Below are positions 8,656 to 17,799 of a DNA stretch of 64,000 bases, one piece after another. Both the position numbers and the translations under genes were made by a program. The stretch is from Brevibacillus ruminantium. GTDB taxonomy: Bacteria > Bacillota > Bacilli > Brevibacillales > Brevibacillaceae. The notes under the pieces are model-generated. The model was given only the letters and a program-made list of their open reading frames with translations. It did not search any database and was not told where the DNA came from. Numbering within the stretch: position 1 is the stretch's first letter; every line of letters starts with the position of its first letter. The stretch lies in assembly GCF_023746555.1 (NCBI RefSeq), contig NZ_CP098755.1, positions 4,720,001 to 4,784,000 on the forward strand, in the 5' to 3' direction.

Positions 8656-9150
8656 TCATTCGCTTGCGTTCCCCTCGATTTGCGGAGGTGCGAATCGTTT
8701 CATCGCCTTTTCGAGAAAATGCGTGAATAACAGCAGCCCTCCTACCGGCATGGACAGGTACGGAATCCACATCGGCATCTCTACATCTAGGGTTTTGCCG
8801 CCTTGTATGTATACGGTAGCAACCATTTTCAGACCGGTAATGATAAAGAACAAGCTGAATGCGAATCCGACCAAAAGGACGAAGTAATCGGAAACCTTCT
8901 TCCATTTTTCAGGAAAACGATCATATAAAAGGTCTATGGAGATATGCGCATCATCCCGGAGGGCCGTTCCAAATCCGATGAAGATGCCCCACACCAAAAA
9001 CAATGTGTAGATTTCTGTTGCCCAGAATTGCGATATTTCCAAAATATAACGTGTGACAATACCGTACAGACTCACCAGTACGGCAAGGATGAATAAAGAA
9101 CCGCTCAGTGCATCCTCTATAATCCTGATGACTCGAAAAAATTGACTCAA
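8656..9150 (-). CDS. dctQ: TRAP transporter small permease (DctQ type)
   Basis: A 164-residue, four-helix membrane protein of the DctQ family, the small subunit that pairs with DctM. The conserved WGIFIGFGTALRDDAHISIDLL segment after the second helix is plainly visible as WGIFIGFGTALR followed by DDAHISID. The start is TTG at 9150 with GGTGAGCAGGG upstream. It lies 46 bp after the asparaginase gene. Confidence 0.9.
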   Translation of the reverse strand: MSQFFRVIRIIEDALSGSLFILAVLVSLYGIVTRYILEISQFWATEIYTLFLVWGIFIGFGTALRDDAHISIDLLYDRFPEKWKKVSDYFVLLVGFAFSLFFIITGLKMVATVYIQGGKTLDVEMPMWIPYLSMPVGGLLLFTHFLEKAMKRFAPPQIEGNASE

Positions 9151-9196
9151 CCCTGCTCACCGCCTTCTCTTTTCGCACATCATTGATGCAAGGGCA

Positions 9197-10186
9197 TCAA
9201 TATTCATCAAATAGTTGCTGAATTTCTTCTCTCTTGTCGCTAACGAGTAAGGAGAGCATTAACAAAATTCTGGCCTTTTGCGGCAGTAAATTATCGCCAC
9301 TGATGAACGGATAGTCCCGATAGCACGCCAAATCTACCACTCTCCCCGCTCCCACTCTGCTGCTGCGGGCAATGACGATCCCCTTTTGTGCTGCTTCGGC
9401 CAGCGCCGCCTCTTCTTCTGCGGATATTTTACCCGCGCCTGTGCCTGCTGTTACGATCCCTCTGTATTTGTTCGTCGCGGTGATCGATCGGATGATTTCC
9501 CCATCGGCTCCCGCGTAGGAATAGACGATCGCCACCTCTGGAAGGTCCTGGAGCGGAAGAGAGGCAAAAATGGAATGAGCTGTATGCTTTCTGACCGGCG
9601 AGCGGTAGTATTGTACCGTCCCGTCCGGGTCCACATAGCCGAGGAATCCCAGTTGATTCGACTGAAAGGTCTCTAACCTGTAGGTATTTGTCTTCGAGAC
9701 GTCACGGGCGCTGTTGATTTCGTCATTCAAGACAACCAGCACGCCCTTTCCGTGCGAGGAAGGGTGAACCGCGACTCTAACGGCATGCAGCAGATTAATG
9801 GCGGCATCCGATCCCAGCGCAGTGAAAGGCCGCTGCGCGCCAACCAAAACGACGGGCTTGTCCGTATTGACGGTCAAATGTAAAAAGTATGCGGTCTCTT
9901 CCAATGTGTTGGTTCCATGAGTGACGACGACTCCGTCGTAATCCCGGTCATTCAGATAATGCTCGATCTTCTCTTTCAATTGTCCCCAATGGTAAGGGGT
10001 AATGTTCGTACTGCTAAAATTGGTCACCTGTTCAAATTCCACTTCGGTAAATTGCCGAATCTCCGGTATGGCAGCCAGGAAGTCCTCGGCCGTGAAATTG
10101 CCTGATTTATAATCCTTCAAGTCCAGCCGATCACCGCTATAACCTGAAATTGTTCCGCCTGTTGCGATTATGACCACCTTAGACAT
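9197..10186 (-). CDS. asparaginase/glutaminase-family amidohydrolase
   Basis: A 329-residue asparaginase-family enzyme that would hydrolyse a side-chain amide to the acid and ammonia. Active-site Thr12 is in IATGGTISG, and the second nucleophile motif is VTHGTNTLEET with Thr92. The usual HGTDT aspartate, which contacts the substrate amino group, is Asn93 here, and the serine region reads SSTNI, so the substrate may differ from free asparagine. The catalytic lysine region SKTNT is kept. ATG at 10186 has TTTGGAGG 5 nt upstream. No signal peptide, so cytoplasmic. The gene sits between dctP and dctQ, suggesting that the imported solute is its substrate. Confidence 0.9.
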   Translation of the reverse strand: MSKVVIIATGGTISGYSGDRLDLKDYKSGNFTAEDFLAAIPEIRQFTEVEFEQVTNFSSTNITPYHWGQLKEKIEHYLNDRDYDGVVVTHGTNTLEETAYFLHLTVNTDKPVVLVGAQRPFTALGSDAAINLLHAVRVAVHPSSHGKGVLVVLNDEINSARDVSKTNTYRLETFQSNQLGFLGYVDPDGTVQYYRSPVRKHTAHSIFASLPLQDLPEVAIVYSYAGADGEIIRSITATNKYRGIVTAGTGAGKISAEEEAALAEAAQKGIVIARSSRVGAGRVVDLACYRDYPFISGDNLLPQKARILLMLSLLVSDKREEIQQLFDEY

Positions 10187-10310
10187 AAAAACCTCCAAAT
10201 GATTGTTGTAGCGAAAACGTGATATCTGAGAGAGACCATAGCTGTGATACTTTTTTCGAGAATAGACGGGCGACGACATCCCAATAAAACGGCTTCTATC
10301 TTCCGCCCGC

Positions 10311-10387
10311 CTGACTGCTTACTGACTGCTTATTGCATGCTTACTAACTGCTTGCTAACTGCTTGCTAACTGCTTTCTAAAAGCTTA
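10311..10387. repeat. seven tandem 11-bp repeats between dctP and the asparaginase gene
   Basis: Seven 11-bp units run from 10311 to 10387, for example CTGACTGCTTA twice and CTAACTGCTTG twice, with degenerate units at 10333, 10366 and 10377. The array enters the dctP stop codon. On the coding strand the unit reads roughly AAGCAGTTAGY. The period equals one DNA turn. No open reading frame or clear hairpin explains it. Confidence 0.8.
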
Positions 10388-11434
10388 CTTACCGTTATGT
10401 TTCTTGATTTCTTCCATCACGTCTTCCCCGATAATCGGCGTGTATTTGTCATAGACGTGTTGGAATGCCTTGCGGAACACTTCTCGCTGTTCGGGGGTTA
10501 GCTCCGTAATTTCGATATCTCCCCGTTTTTTTATCGCTTCATAAGCCTGCGCATTCAGTTCGGCTGCTTTACTGCGAGCCACTTGCGTCCCTTCCTTGAC
10601 AGCTTCTTCGATAAGTTTGCGAGTAGGATCATTCAGACTATCGAAAAATTCTGAATTTGTTAGCAGCACATAATCTACGCGAGTATGTCCAGTGACCGTC
10701 ATGTACTTTTGAACTTCATCATATTTTTGTGAATCAATGTTGCTGAACGGATTCTCTTGCCCGTCCACAACGCCTTGGGAAAGAGCTGTGTACAACTCCG
10801 AAAACGGGATGGATTGTGTACTGACGTTAAACGGAGAATAAATATCCGCGACGATCTTTCCGCCGTCAGCGCGAAGCTTCAAGCCTTTCAAGTCCTCGGG
10901 AGAAACAATCGGACGTTTGTTATTGGTGATATGTTTTTGCCCGTTTGGCCATACTTGCAGACCGATTACCCCATCCTTGCGAAGTCCGTGCAGGATGTCC
11001 TGTCCCTTTTCTCCATCCCAAAAATTCATTGCACTTTCATCGGAATCAAACAAAAACGGGATGGCCGGTATGTAAAACCTTGGGTCCTGACCAATCAGCT
11101 TGTTGGTAGAAGGCATGATAAACTGCACGTTGTTTGCAATCAGGTTTTGATACTCGTCCTGATCGCCGAAGAGAGCGCCGCTTGGATAGATCTCTACCTT
11201 GATCAATCCTTGCGAATGGCTTTCCAGATAATTTTTCATGGCCAATGCACCTTGATGCTTGGGTGTGTTTTCAGCGACCACATGGGTGATTTTAATCTTT
11301 AATTTTTGAATCCCTTCCGCTGTGCCTCCTTCGCTTGCCGCGCTTGTCGTGCTTGTCGGATTCTTTTCCGTGGCTTGGCCACAGCCGGACAGCAGCAGTG
11401 CGATACTGAAAAAAAGCGCTGTCATTTTTTTCAT
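10385..11434 (-). CDS. dctP: TRAP transporter substrate-binding lipoprotein (DctP type)
   Basis: A 349-residue solute-binding protein. The signal peptide MKKMTALFFSIALLLSGCG carries a lipobox (LLSGC), so it is tethered to the outside of the membrane. DctP-family features include HVVAENTPKHQGALAMK near the mature N-terminus, the conserved Arg region LKGLKLRADGGKI, and ALSQGVVDGQENPFSN. ATG at 11434 follows AAGGAG by 7 nt. It is the first gene of the TRAP operon; a promoter candidate lies at 11555-11583. Confidence 0.93.
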   Translation of the reverse strand: MKKMTALFFSIALLLSGCGQATEKNPTSTTSAASEGGTAEGIQKLKIKITHVVAENTPKHQGALAMKNYLESHSQGLIKVEIYPSGALFGDQDEYQNLIANNVQFIMPSTNKLIGQDPRFYIPAIPFLFDSDESAMNFWDGEKGQDILHGLRKDGVIGLQVWPNGQKHITNNKRPIVSPEDLKGLKLRADGGKIVADIYSPFNVSTQSIPFSELYTALSQGVVDGQENPFSNIDSQKYDEVQKYMTVTGHTRVDYVLLTNSEFFDSLNDPTRKLIEEAVKEGTQVARSKAAELNAQAYEAIKKRGDIEITELTPEQREVFRKAFQHVYDKYTPIIGEDVMEEIKKHNGK

Positions 11435-11554
11435 GTTGAAAACTCCTTCCTCTCTGTAAAGATTGACCCCTGCACATTTGTTCATGCCTGGAAACTCCTT
11501 GATAAATCTAAGCTGTATCACCTCTGTAGAGCTTGGTTGAAACGATTTAACAGA

Positions 11555-11583
11555 ATTATATTTTTTGTTTGACAATAAGTGAA
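11555..11583 (-). promoter_or_regulatory. sigma-A-type promoter for the TRAP operon
   Basis: On the minus strand TTCACT, 17 bp, then TATAAT. The -10 is perfect and the -35 matches four of six. It lies about 120 bp upstream of the dctP start in an AT-rich gap. Confidence 0.5.
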
Positions 11584-11630
11584 ATACTTAAATTCTATTT
11601 AATAAATAAGAAAATTTTATTTAAATGAAA

Positions 11631-11655
11631 AAAGTCACCCTTCAAAGGTGACTTT
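11631..11655 (-). terminator. terminator of the DUF2157 gene
   Basis: AAAGTCACC (11631-11639) pairs with GGTGACTTT (11647-11655); the minus strand continues with a run of six T. It ends the gene at 11666. Confidence 0.85.
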
Positions 11656-11665
11656 GCTGAAATCC

Positions 11666-13921
11666 CTACTGTTCAGCCAAACGCTCGATAATCGCATCTC
11701 CGCTTTCCCCGACCCGCACATATGCATAACGAGCTGATCTTTCCACGTCCAAGCCCGTACCCTCCGGCACAAAAAAGTTTTCAATACCGTAAGCGACCCG
11801 CCCCCAGCCGATCACCTGGCCATTGATGACCACATCATCCGGCGTCGCCTGATAGGGCTGGTTCCATTCCCCTGCGTACTGGTAATAGCCGCTGTACGCA
11901 TGCACCCCATTTGACTGCTTCCGCAATACCACACGCACACGCCCGTAGCTTGGTCCATCCTCGATTTCATCGATTCTGGAAATTTCATAGTTTAAACTGA
12001 CATAATCCCCTTGCAAAAGGGACCGCGGGTCGATCGGCGCAAGCTCCAGCTTGACCGTTTTCCCCTTCGCCAAAATCGTTTCGCTCCCCCACACCTGATA
12101 CCCGATCAACCCAAACTGGAGCAGGATGATGAGCAGGAGCGGATATCGTTTGATGGAGAAAATCTCTCTCTCCTTCGCTCGCGAAGGTACAGGCAATCTA
12201 CGGTCAAACCAGTAGCCAAGCACGAAGAACAGAATGCTTAAGGCAAACAGGCTGACCGATTTGTGAAGGAGACTCCAGAGCAGATCGTAGTATTTGCTGA
12301 CCAGGAATCCAAACCAGAATAACAGGACAATCCCGAAGTCCCATTTCCCTCTTTTGCTGTGCGTCCAGAAAAGCAGGCCGGTACTCATCAGGAAGAAGGC
12401 GAGGTTCGCGGCAAAATAATATCCGCCCTGTAACGTTTCCGCCAGCATCAACAAGGAGGCCATGCCGTAGATCAACGCACTTTTTTGCAGCAGCGGATGA
12501 AGTCTCGGGACGAAGTACATGGCAAGCTGGAAGACGCCGATCAGGAGCAATGTCACTGCGCGATGATTTCCCCACAGTTGTTCACCCTGCACGAACAAGA
12601 CGAGCAAAAAGGTGAATTGCGTCAGCATGCGGGCAGTGACCTGCGGGAGCCTCCACCAGACAAGCAGCAGAATCACCAGGAAGAAGAGCCAAAAGTACCC
12701 GATTCCCATCCAGCCGTCTAAGGAAATGAACAATGCTGAAACAGCCCCCATCAAATAGCCCATGCTGAGCAGCGTATAGCGGACGGTTTCATGCGTCGTC
12801 TGCAAAAATACGGCGGGAGCAATAAAGGCTGCCAGGGACAGAAAAAAAATGAAGTAGAGCACATTCTCTCCCGCATAGGTCAAGAAGAGCAGAAACATGA
12901 TGCAAATCGTTCCAATCAGGGACGCCACGACAGTCACCAGAACAATCATTGCTTCTTGAAAGGCCCGCTGCCATATGCTGCTGTGAGGCCCCACCCCTTG
13001 GCGCAGCCATTTCAGGAGTGCGACTGAGCCCCAGACGAGTCCGGCTGCAAGAAGCAGACCGAGAAAGAGAATCCCCTCCAAAAACACTGCTGAGAAATTC
13101 TCCCCGATAAACCAGAGGAATTTTCCCAAGATAAACAAAGCTCCTACTGCGGAAGTGGCGATTAAAAAACCCCGATGCGGCCTGACTCGTAAAAAGTACA
13201 GGAAGGAAGCCGCAAGGACAATAAAATAGAGCAAGCCAGGGAACGCACCATACACGCCCATGAACGAGCTGACAAACATCACCAGATGAAAAACCGAGAA
13301 CGATAGATAGTGGATCGGACGAGATTGAAGATGCCCCTGTGAAGTCAACCAGAAGAGCAGCGCATTTACGCAAGCGATACTCAAAAATGCAAAAAAGAGA
13401 AACTCTTCTTCAAAGACGATCCATGTCGCGGACGGCTTCAGGTAGAAATAGATAGCCAGATGCGCCAGAACATAGCTGACTACATAAAACGGCTGATATC
13501 TGGTAAAGAAAGCAAACAGCGCATTGGGCAGAAACCAGACCGCAAACAGCATGTAGCTGTCAGCATGTGAATTGTACACCTGCCCGAGCAGCGCTGTACA
13601 AATCCCGAAGGCGAGGCCGCCCGCCACCAACAGCCAATTGCTCAAAAAGATATGCCGCTTCCACAGCAGAGTGCCGACATAGGAAGCAAGATAAAAAATG
13701 AAGAGAACACTCACGCAGACGCCAATCTTTTCCCCTCTGCCCATCTCCGGCCAGTTGGATGCGAAGAAATACATGATGGCGGACAACAGACAGGCAAGAG
13801 CTAAGAAATAGCCCAAACGTACAGCAGTCAGCTTCACAGCGGTCACCCCTTCATACTTGACTCGTTCATGCAACACCAGCGCCCATTTGAAAAATATGTA
13901 AGAATACCCTTTTGAGAGCAT
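11666..13921 (-). CDS. DUF2157/GDYXXLXY multispanning membrane protein
   Basis: A protein of about 751 residues with roughly 18 hydrophobic segments. The N-terminal block with FASNWPEMGRGEK resembles DUF2157, and the C-terminal extracellular part contains the GDYXXLXY motif as GDYVSLNY about 110 residues before the end. Function is unknown in the family. Start choice: ATG 13957 lies almost on a TATAAT box (13964-13969 on the minus strand), so I prefer ATG 13921, preceded by AAAAGG; a GTG near 13836 is also possible. It is divergent from a TetR gene, which may control it. Confidence 0.8.
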   Translation of the reverse strand: MLSKGYSYIFFKWALVLHERVKYEGVTAVKLTAVRLGYFLALACLLSAIMYFFASNWPEMGRGEKIGVCVSVLFIFYLASYVGTLLWKRHIFLSNWLLVAGGLAFGICTALLGQVYNSHADSYMLFAVWFLPNALFAFFTRYQPFYVVSYVLAHLAIYFYLKPSATWIVFEEEFLFFAFLSIACVNALLFWLTSQGHLQSRPIHYLSFSVFHLVMFVSSFMGVYGAFPGLLYFIVLAASFLYFLRVRPHRGFLIATSAVGALFILGKFLWFIGENFSAVFLEGILFLGLLLAAGLVWGSVALLKWLRQGVGPHSSIWQRAFQEAMIVLVTVVASLIGTICIMFLLFLTYAGENVLYFIFFLSLAAFIAPAVFLQTTHETVRYTLLSMGYLMGAVSALFISLDGWMGIGYFWLFFLVILLLVWWRLPQVTARMLTQFTFLLVLFVQGEQLWGNHRAVTLLLIGVFQLAMYFVPRLHPLLQKSALIYGMASLLMLAETLQGGYYFAANLAFFLMSTGLLFWTHSKRGKWDFGIVLLFWFGFLVSKYYDLLWSLLHKSVSLFALSILFFVLGYWFDRRLPVPSRAKEREIFSIKRYPLLLIILLQFGLIGYQVWGSETILAKGKTVKLELAPIDPRSLLQGDYVSLNYEISRIDEIEDGPSYGRVRVVLRKQSNGVHAYSGYYQYAGEWNQPYQATPDDVVINGQVIGWGRVAYGIENFFVPEGTGLDVERSARYAYVRVGESGDAIIERLAEQ

Positions 13922-14017
13922 CGTAAGCCTTTTTAGCTCCCTTGACAAGAAAATCATTCCTCTATTATATTACTTCATAATAATTTAAGAAAAAAACGGA
14001 GCTTGGAGTTGTCAAAC

Positions 14018-14629
14018 ATGAGTCAAAGAGGCCGGAAAAAGGGAGCTGTTGGAGAACAAAGCCGGGCTTTGCTGCTTGCCATCGCAGCCGATGAGTTTGC
14101 CGAGCATGGCTACCACGATGCCAAAATCAGCGCCATCGTAGCGAAGGCAGGCTTAACGCAGCCAGCCTTTTATCTGTATTTCCAAAACAAAGAGGCGATC
14201 TTTCAGGAACTGGTTGGTACGTTTCGCACCAGACTATATGAGCTTACCCAAAAAAGCAGGCTGGAGACGGGCATGGAAGCAAGCGCTGTTTCTGAGCGGA
14301 TAACCGGCGGTCTCACCATGATTTTTCGCTTTTTGAGTGAAAATCCAAGTCTGACACGAATTGGTTTTTACCTGTCCGAAGAGGCTGAAGCGATGAAGAA
14401 GCAAGTAACGTCGATCCTCCACGAGAACCTCGTCTTTGAGCAGGAAGCCGGTTATTTTGCCCGCCATCTCGATATGCAAATGGTCGCGGAGAGCCTGGTC
14501 GGCGTCACTGAGCGTCTGACGACAACACAGCTGCTGCCGGGACGCAAATCTCCAGAAGCGCTCGCTTCCGAGGTCGTTCAGCTTTTCCTGGACGGTATGC
14601 GCAGCGCGACTGAAAAACCGGGAGACTAG
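14018..14629 (+). CDS. TetR family transcriptional regulator
   Basis: A 203-residue TetR repressor. The N-terminal helix-turn-helix spans about residues 15-55 (AADEFAEHGYHDAKISAIVAKAG ... QPAFYLYFQNKEAIF); the rest is an all-helical ligand domain. ATG at 14018 has GGAG 9 nt upstream; an upstream TTG at 14003 is less likely. It is divergent from the DUF2157 membrane protein gene, with about 97 bp between them, and probably regulates it. It is convergent with the patatin gene. Confidence 0.9.
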   Translation: MSQRGRKKGAVGEQSRALLLAIAADEFAEHGYHDAKISAIVAKAGLTQPAFYLYFQNKEAIFQELVGTFRTRLYELTQKSRLETGMEASAVSERITGGLTMIFRFLSENPSLTRIGFYLSEEAEAMKKQVTSILHENLVFEQEAGYFARHLDMQMVAESLVGVTERLTTTQLLPGRKSPEALASEVVQLFLDGMRSATEKPGD

Positions 14630-14652
14630 CGGATACGGAGGAGGACGCGTGG

Positions 14653-15546
14653 TCACGTCCGGAGGCTACTGGTTGAGACATTCTTCTGCCTTTCACTCTG
14701 CTCCAGCCAATCCATCAGGTGTGGATAGCACGCCCGGGCATCCTCATACCCCCGCTCATAGAATTGCTGGAGCCGACCGTGATTTCGTTCAAAACTGCTG
14801 ATGCAGCTCTCTGTGGGAGAGATGACAAAAGCACGATTTTCTGCCCGCAGTTTCTCTACGACTCCCAGGCTCTCGTAAAAGGTGTCGAGGTGGCGGCTCA
14901 GCGCCTTGCGGATGCCGGAAGCCCGGGGATATACAGAATCATACAGCCGGCTTACGTTCCAGAAAAAGCGGGCAGAAGGTGTAGAAGCCGGCGCCGTCAG
15001 GACGATCACATGCCGCTCGTTCCCGTCTTCGATTGATTTTTTCAGAGGGATCGGGTCGGCAATACTGCCGTCCAATAAAAACCGTTCCCCGATCTTCACT
15101 TGGCGTGAAACAAAGGGCAGGCTGCACGAAGCCCGAATGGCCAGGAAGATGTCGTCGCACTGCGACTTGGAATAATAGACGCTCTCCCCCGTCAGACAAT
15201 CGGTTGTCGCCACTACGAAATGTTCGGTTGACTGGTGAAACCGATCATAATCAAACGGTGCCAGTTTGCTCAGAATTTCATCAAAAATAAAGTCGATGCC
15301 AAGCAATGTTTGCTTGCGAAGCAGGTTGCCCAGATGAAAAAATCGACGCTCCTGAATAAACTTCGTGATTGTGGTTCTGCCAAGCCCCTTTTGTCTGGCC
15401 AGATAGACTGCGCCATTGCATGCTCCTGCTGATACGGCGGACACATAAGAAAAAAACAGCTGTCGCTCCATAAAAAAGTCCAAGACCCCTGACGTGTAGA
15501 TTCCCCTCATTCCGCCGCCCTGCAAAACAAGCCCCACCTTTTCCAT
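14653..15546 (-). CDS. patatin-like phospholipase family protein
   Basis: A 297-residue patatin-fold acyl hydrolase. The oxyanion loop is GGGMRG near residue 10, the nucleophile serine is in VSAVSAGACNG near residue 40, and the catalytic Asp is in FLLDGSIADP near 165. The nucleophile elbow reads A-V-S-A-G, with Ala where GxSxG has its first glycine. No signal peptide or membrane segment is seen, so it is cytosolic. ATG 15546 is preceded by GGGTGATGGT. The lipid substrate is unknown. Confidence 0.88.
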   Translation of the reverse strand: MEKVGLVLQGGGMRGIYTSGVLDFFMERQLFFSYVSAVSAGACNGAVYLARQKGLGRTTITKFIQERRFFHLGNLLRKQTLLGIDFIFDEILSKLAPFDYDRFHQSTEHFVVATTDCLTGESVYYSKSQCDDIFLAIRASCSLPFVSRQVKIGERFLLDGSIADPIPLKKSIEDGNERHVIVLTAPASTPSARFFWNVSRLYDSVYPRASGIRKALSRHLDTFYESLGVVEKLRAENRAFVISPTESCISSFERNHGRLQQFYERGYEDARACYPHLMDWLEQSERQKNVSTSSLRT

Positions 15547-15714
15547 ACCATCACCCATTCAATTCCCGTTCTTGCAGGTAGTATGAGTGGGAGAGAAGCT
15601 CTTCATGCAGGTCCGGATCGTTCCTCTTTTCGGCGTTTTCATATGAAAAATTTGGTTTCCCCAAGCTTCCGGGAGGAGCCTTGGTTGCTGTTCTTCATCC
15701 ATTCCTGTCGACAT

Positions 15715-15740
15715 TAAAAAAACTTGGCTTATCGCCAAGT
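15715..15740 (-). terminator. intergenic hairpin with U tract
   Basis: ACTTGGC (15722-15728) pairs with GCCAAGT (15734-15740) and is followed on the minus strand by seven T. The 326-bp gap between the chemoreceptor and patatin genes holds two such terminators and no convincing gene. This one, lying downstream of the first, could end a short untranslated RNA or be a back-up. Confidence 0.65.
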
Positions 15741-15809
15741 CAAATAGCGATAGCCTCCGTTTTACTTTCATCATTTAACGCGTTAGCGAAATCCAATTTC
15801 CGAAAGTAC

Positions 15810-15847
15810 AAAAAAACCTGAGCGCATCTGCTTTGCCCAAGTTTTTC
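15810..15847 (-). terminator. terminator of the chemoreceptor gene
   Basis: On the minus strand AACTTGGGC pairs, with two wobble pairs, with GCTCAGGTT, followed by a T run. It lies just after the chemoreceptor stop. Confidence 0.65.
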
Positions 15848-15872
15848 TGTTTGCTATTTGTGTATTTCCGCT

Positions 15873-17573
15873 CTATTTTTCGCTGCCCTCGACCTTGAAG
15901 GTATGAACCAGCTCATTGAGCTCTTGCGCCATATCGCTCAGTTTGTGCACAGCCTCGGAAATACCCTCCATGGAAGCCAATTGCTCTTGTACATGGGACG
16001 CTGTTCCCCGACTCTTTTCAAAAGAGACCTTGGCCATGTCGTTTAATCCTGTAATCGACGCAGATATCTGTTCGGAGCCTGCGGACATCTCCTCCGTGGC
16101 AGCCGACACCTCTTGAATCTGACTGGCGGTGTTTTCCGCATCCTGCAAAATACATCGGAAGACTTCCCCTGCTTCGTTTACGATGCTTTTTCCTTCCTCT
16201 ACTTCCCGTGTTCCTTGCTCAATCGAGCGGACCGCCTTGGCTGTGTCTTCCTGAACCAGACGGATCATGTCGCTAATCATTTCTGCTGATTGCTTGGATT
16301 GCTCAGCCAGCTTCTTGACTTCCCCTGCTACCACTGCAAATCCTCGCCCTTGCTCCCCTGCCCGTGATGCTTCGATCGCAGCGTTGAGCGCAAGAAGATT
16401 GGTCTGATTGGTGATTTCCGTGATCACCTCGATAATCTGGTTAATCTCCTTTGATCTTTCGCCCAGCTCCGTTACGACTGAAGCTGACTGGTGGACTGCA
16501 TCACTGATGGTATCCATTTTACTGATCGCCAGCTGGATCGACTGATTCCCGGTGTAGGCCGCTTTCGCTGTCGCACTGGAGAGCTCCGCCACCTCCCCGG
16601 ATATTTCCGCGATCCGATGTACCCCAATCGCCATTTCCTCAATCGCTTTGCTGCTTTCGCTGGTTCCCTTTGCCTGGATTTCGGAGTTGTTCGAGACTTC
16701 CTCCATCGCAGCCGCAATCCGATCAGCAGCCATCGTGGTTTGTCCAATCCCGGCAGTCAATTCCTCGGTCGACGTGGCTACCTGCTGACTGGTGATATTA
16801 ATCCGGCCGATCAGCTCTGCCAGCTTCACTCTCATCACTTCAAATGAGGTGCTCAACTGTCCGATTTCATCTTTGGAGGAAACGGTGATCACGCTGGTGA
16901 GATCCCCTGCCGCAATTCGTTTCGTATCGGCAATCAATCTTTTCAAAGGATTGATAATCGCCCGGCTGTGCACGTAAACCACCGCGATTCCGATCAGTAT
17001 CACCGTCAAAAAGAAGACCAGTGAAAGCTGGTTATTCGCTTTGTTGTTTGTTTCAATGTTGAGGATCGACTGCGTAATTTCACTCAGCTTGCTGTCGCGG
17101 ATGTTGTCAATGCGCTGATTGATGTCTTCAGCGGTTTTGTCAAAATCCCCCATGATCTGGTTTCCCTTTTCATGCCCGCCCTCTATATAATGATTCGCCA
17201 TCTTTTTCCCCATGTCGTAATAGCGATCAAACGAGGCTTTTGCCTCCTGTAGCATCTCGGCTTCTTCCGGATAAATCTGCGCCATCTCGTCCAGTTTTTC
17301 ATGGAACAGCTTGGCGTACTTTTCAGCGATGTCAAAGCCGTCATCTAGCCCGTCTTTTCCACGCGTGGCACTGATGTCCGTAAACCACTGCTGCACCTGG
17401 ATCACGGAGATCTTCAACTCGTCAGCCAACAGTGCCGCTTTTAATGTCTGATCTTCGACTTTTTTCAGCTCTCGCCAATGCGCCTCCGATGTGACGTATT
17501 GAAACAGTTGAATCACAATGAATGAGACAAAAATAACTGCAACGGCCACTACGTTTTTCCATTTGATACTCAT
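15873..17573 (-). CDS. methyl-accepting chemotaxis protein
   Basis: A transmembrane chemoreceptor of about 566 residues. TM1 spans residues 7-27, the extracellular sensor about 28-182 is mostly helical (4-helix-bundle type), TM2 is near 183-203, then HAMP (204-256) and a long signalling coiled coil. The conserved hairpin tip [23 protein letters not shown] is seen as [20 protein letters not shown] 17573 has GGTGGGAG upstream; TTG 17579 would add two residues. The ligand is unknown. No che genes are nearby, so it must feed a pathway elsewhere. A PilZ gene lies upstream. Confidence 0.93.
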   Translation of the reverse strand: MSIKWKNVVAVAVIFVSFIVIQLFQYVTSEAHWRELKKVEDQTLKAALLADELKISVIQVQQWFTDISATRGKDGLDDGFDIAEKYAKLFHEKLDEMAQIYPEEAEMLQEAKASFDRYYDMGKKMANHYIEGGHEKGNQIMGDFDKTAEDINQRIDNIRDSKLSEITQSILNIETNNKANNQLSLVFFLTVILIGIAVVYVHSRAIINPLKRLIADTKRIAAGDLTSVITVSSKDEIGQLSTSFEVMRVKLAELIGRINITSQQVATSTEELTAGIGQTTMAADRIAAAMEEVSNNSEIQAKGTSESSKAIEEMAIGVHRIAEISGEVAELSSATAKAAYTGNQSIQLAISKMDTISDAVHQSASVVTELGERSKEINQIIEVITEITNQTNLLALNAAIEASRAGEQGRGFAVVAGEVKKLAEQSKQSAEMISDMIRLVQEDTAKAVRSIEQGTREVEEGKSIVNEAGEVFRCILQDAENTASQIQEVSAATEEMSAGSEQISASITGLNDMAKVSFEKSRGTASHVQEQLASMEGISEAVHKLSDMAQELNELVHTFKVEGSEK

Positions 17574-17654
17574 CGTCAATCCACTCCCACCTGTCCTTGG
17601 TATTCTCTCTCTTTACACTGCTTCTGAAAATCGGCAAATATAAAACCCACATGC

Positions 17655-17681
17655 ATGTCGGCGACTAGGACTTTCGCACTA
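17655..17681 (-). promoter_or_regulatory. weak sigma-D-like promoter for the chemoreceptor
   Basis: On the minus strand GCCGACAT (17655-17662), one base off the motility sigma -10 GCCGATAT, with TAGT 15 bp upstream in place of TAAA. A second GCCGATTT lies at 17628-17635. The -35 match is poor. Confidence 0.25.
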
Positions 17682-17799
17682 CAACTGTGGGTTTTCCAAA
17701 TCATACCACGATTATGACAATAAAGACAGGTTTTCCACAAAAATGACATAATCTCTCACAAGCTTATTCCAGTGTTGTCCGGGTCAGTGGCGGTGTACA

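Noticed and set aside
10311-10387. CRISPR-like array.
   Set aside because: Units are contiguous 11-bp repeats without spacers and no cas gene is present.
11535-11552. A CcpA (cre) site near the TRAP promoter, TTGAAACGATTTAACA.
   Set aside because: Too many mismatches with the consensus TGWAARCGYTWNCW.
15559-15774. A 71-codon minus-strand reading frame between the patatin and chemoreceptor genes.
   Set aside because: It runs across a strong terminator hairpin (15715-15740), has no ribosome site and no recognisable domain.
15741-15870. A possible riboswitch between two terminators, with stretches that recall GGC-rich riboswitch fragments.
   Set aside because: No consensus core (c-di-GMP-I, TPP, M-box, guanidine) could be matched by eye; the stems are explained by terminators.
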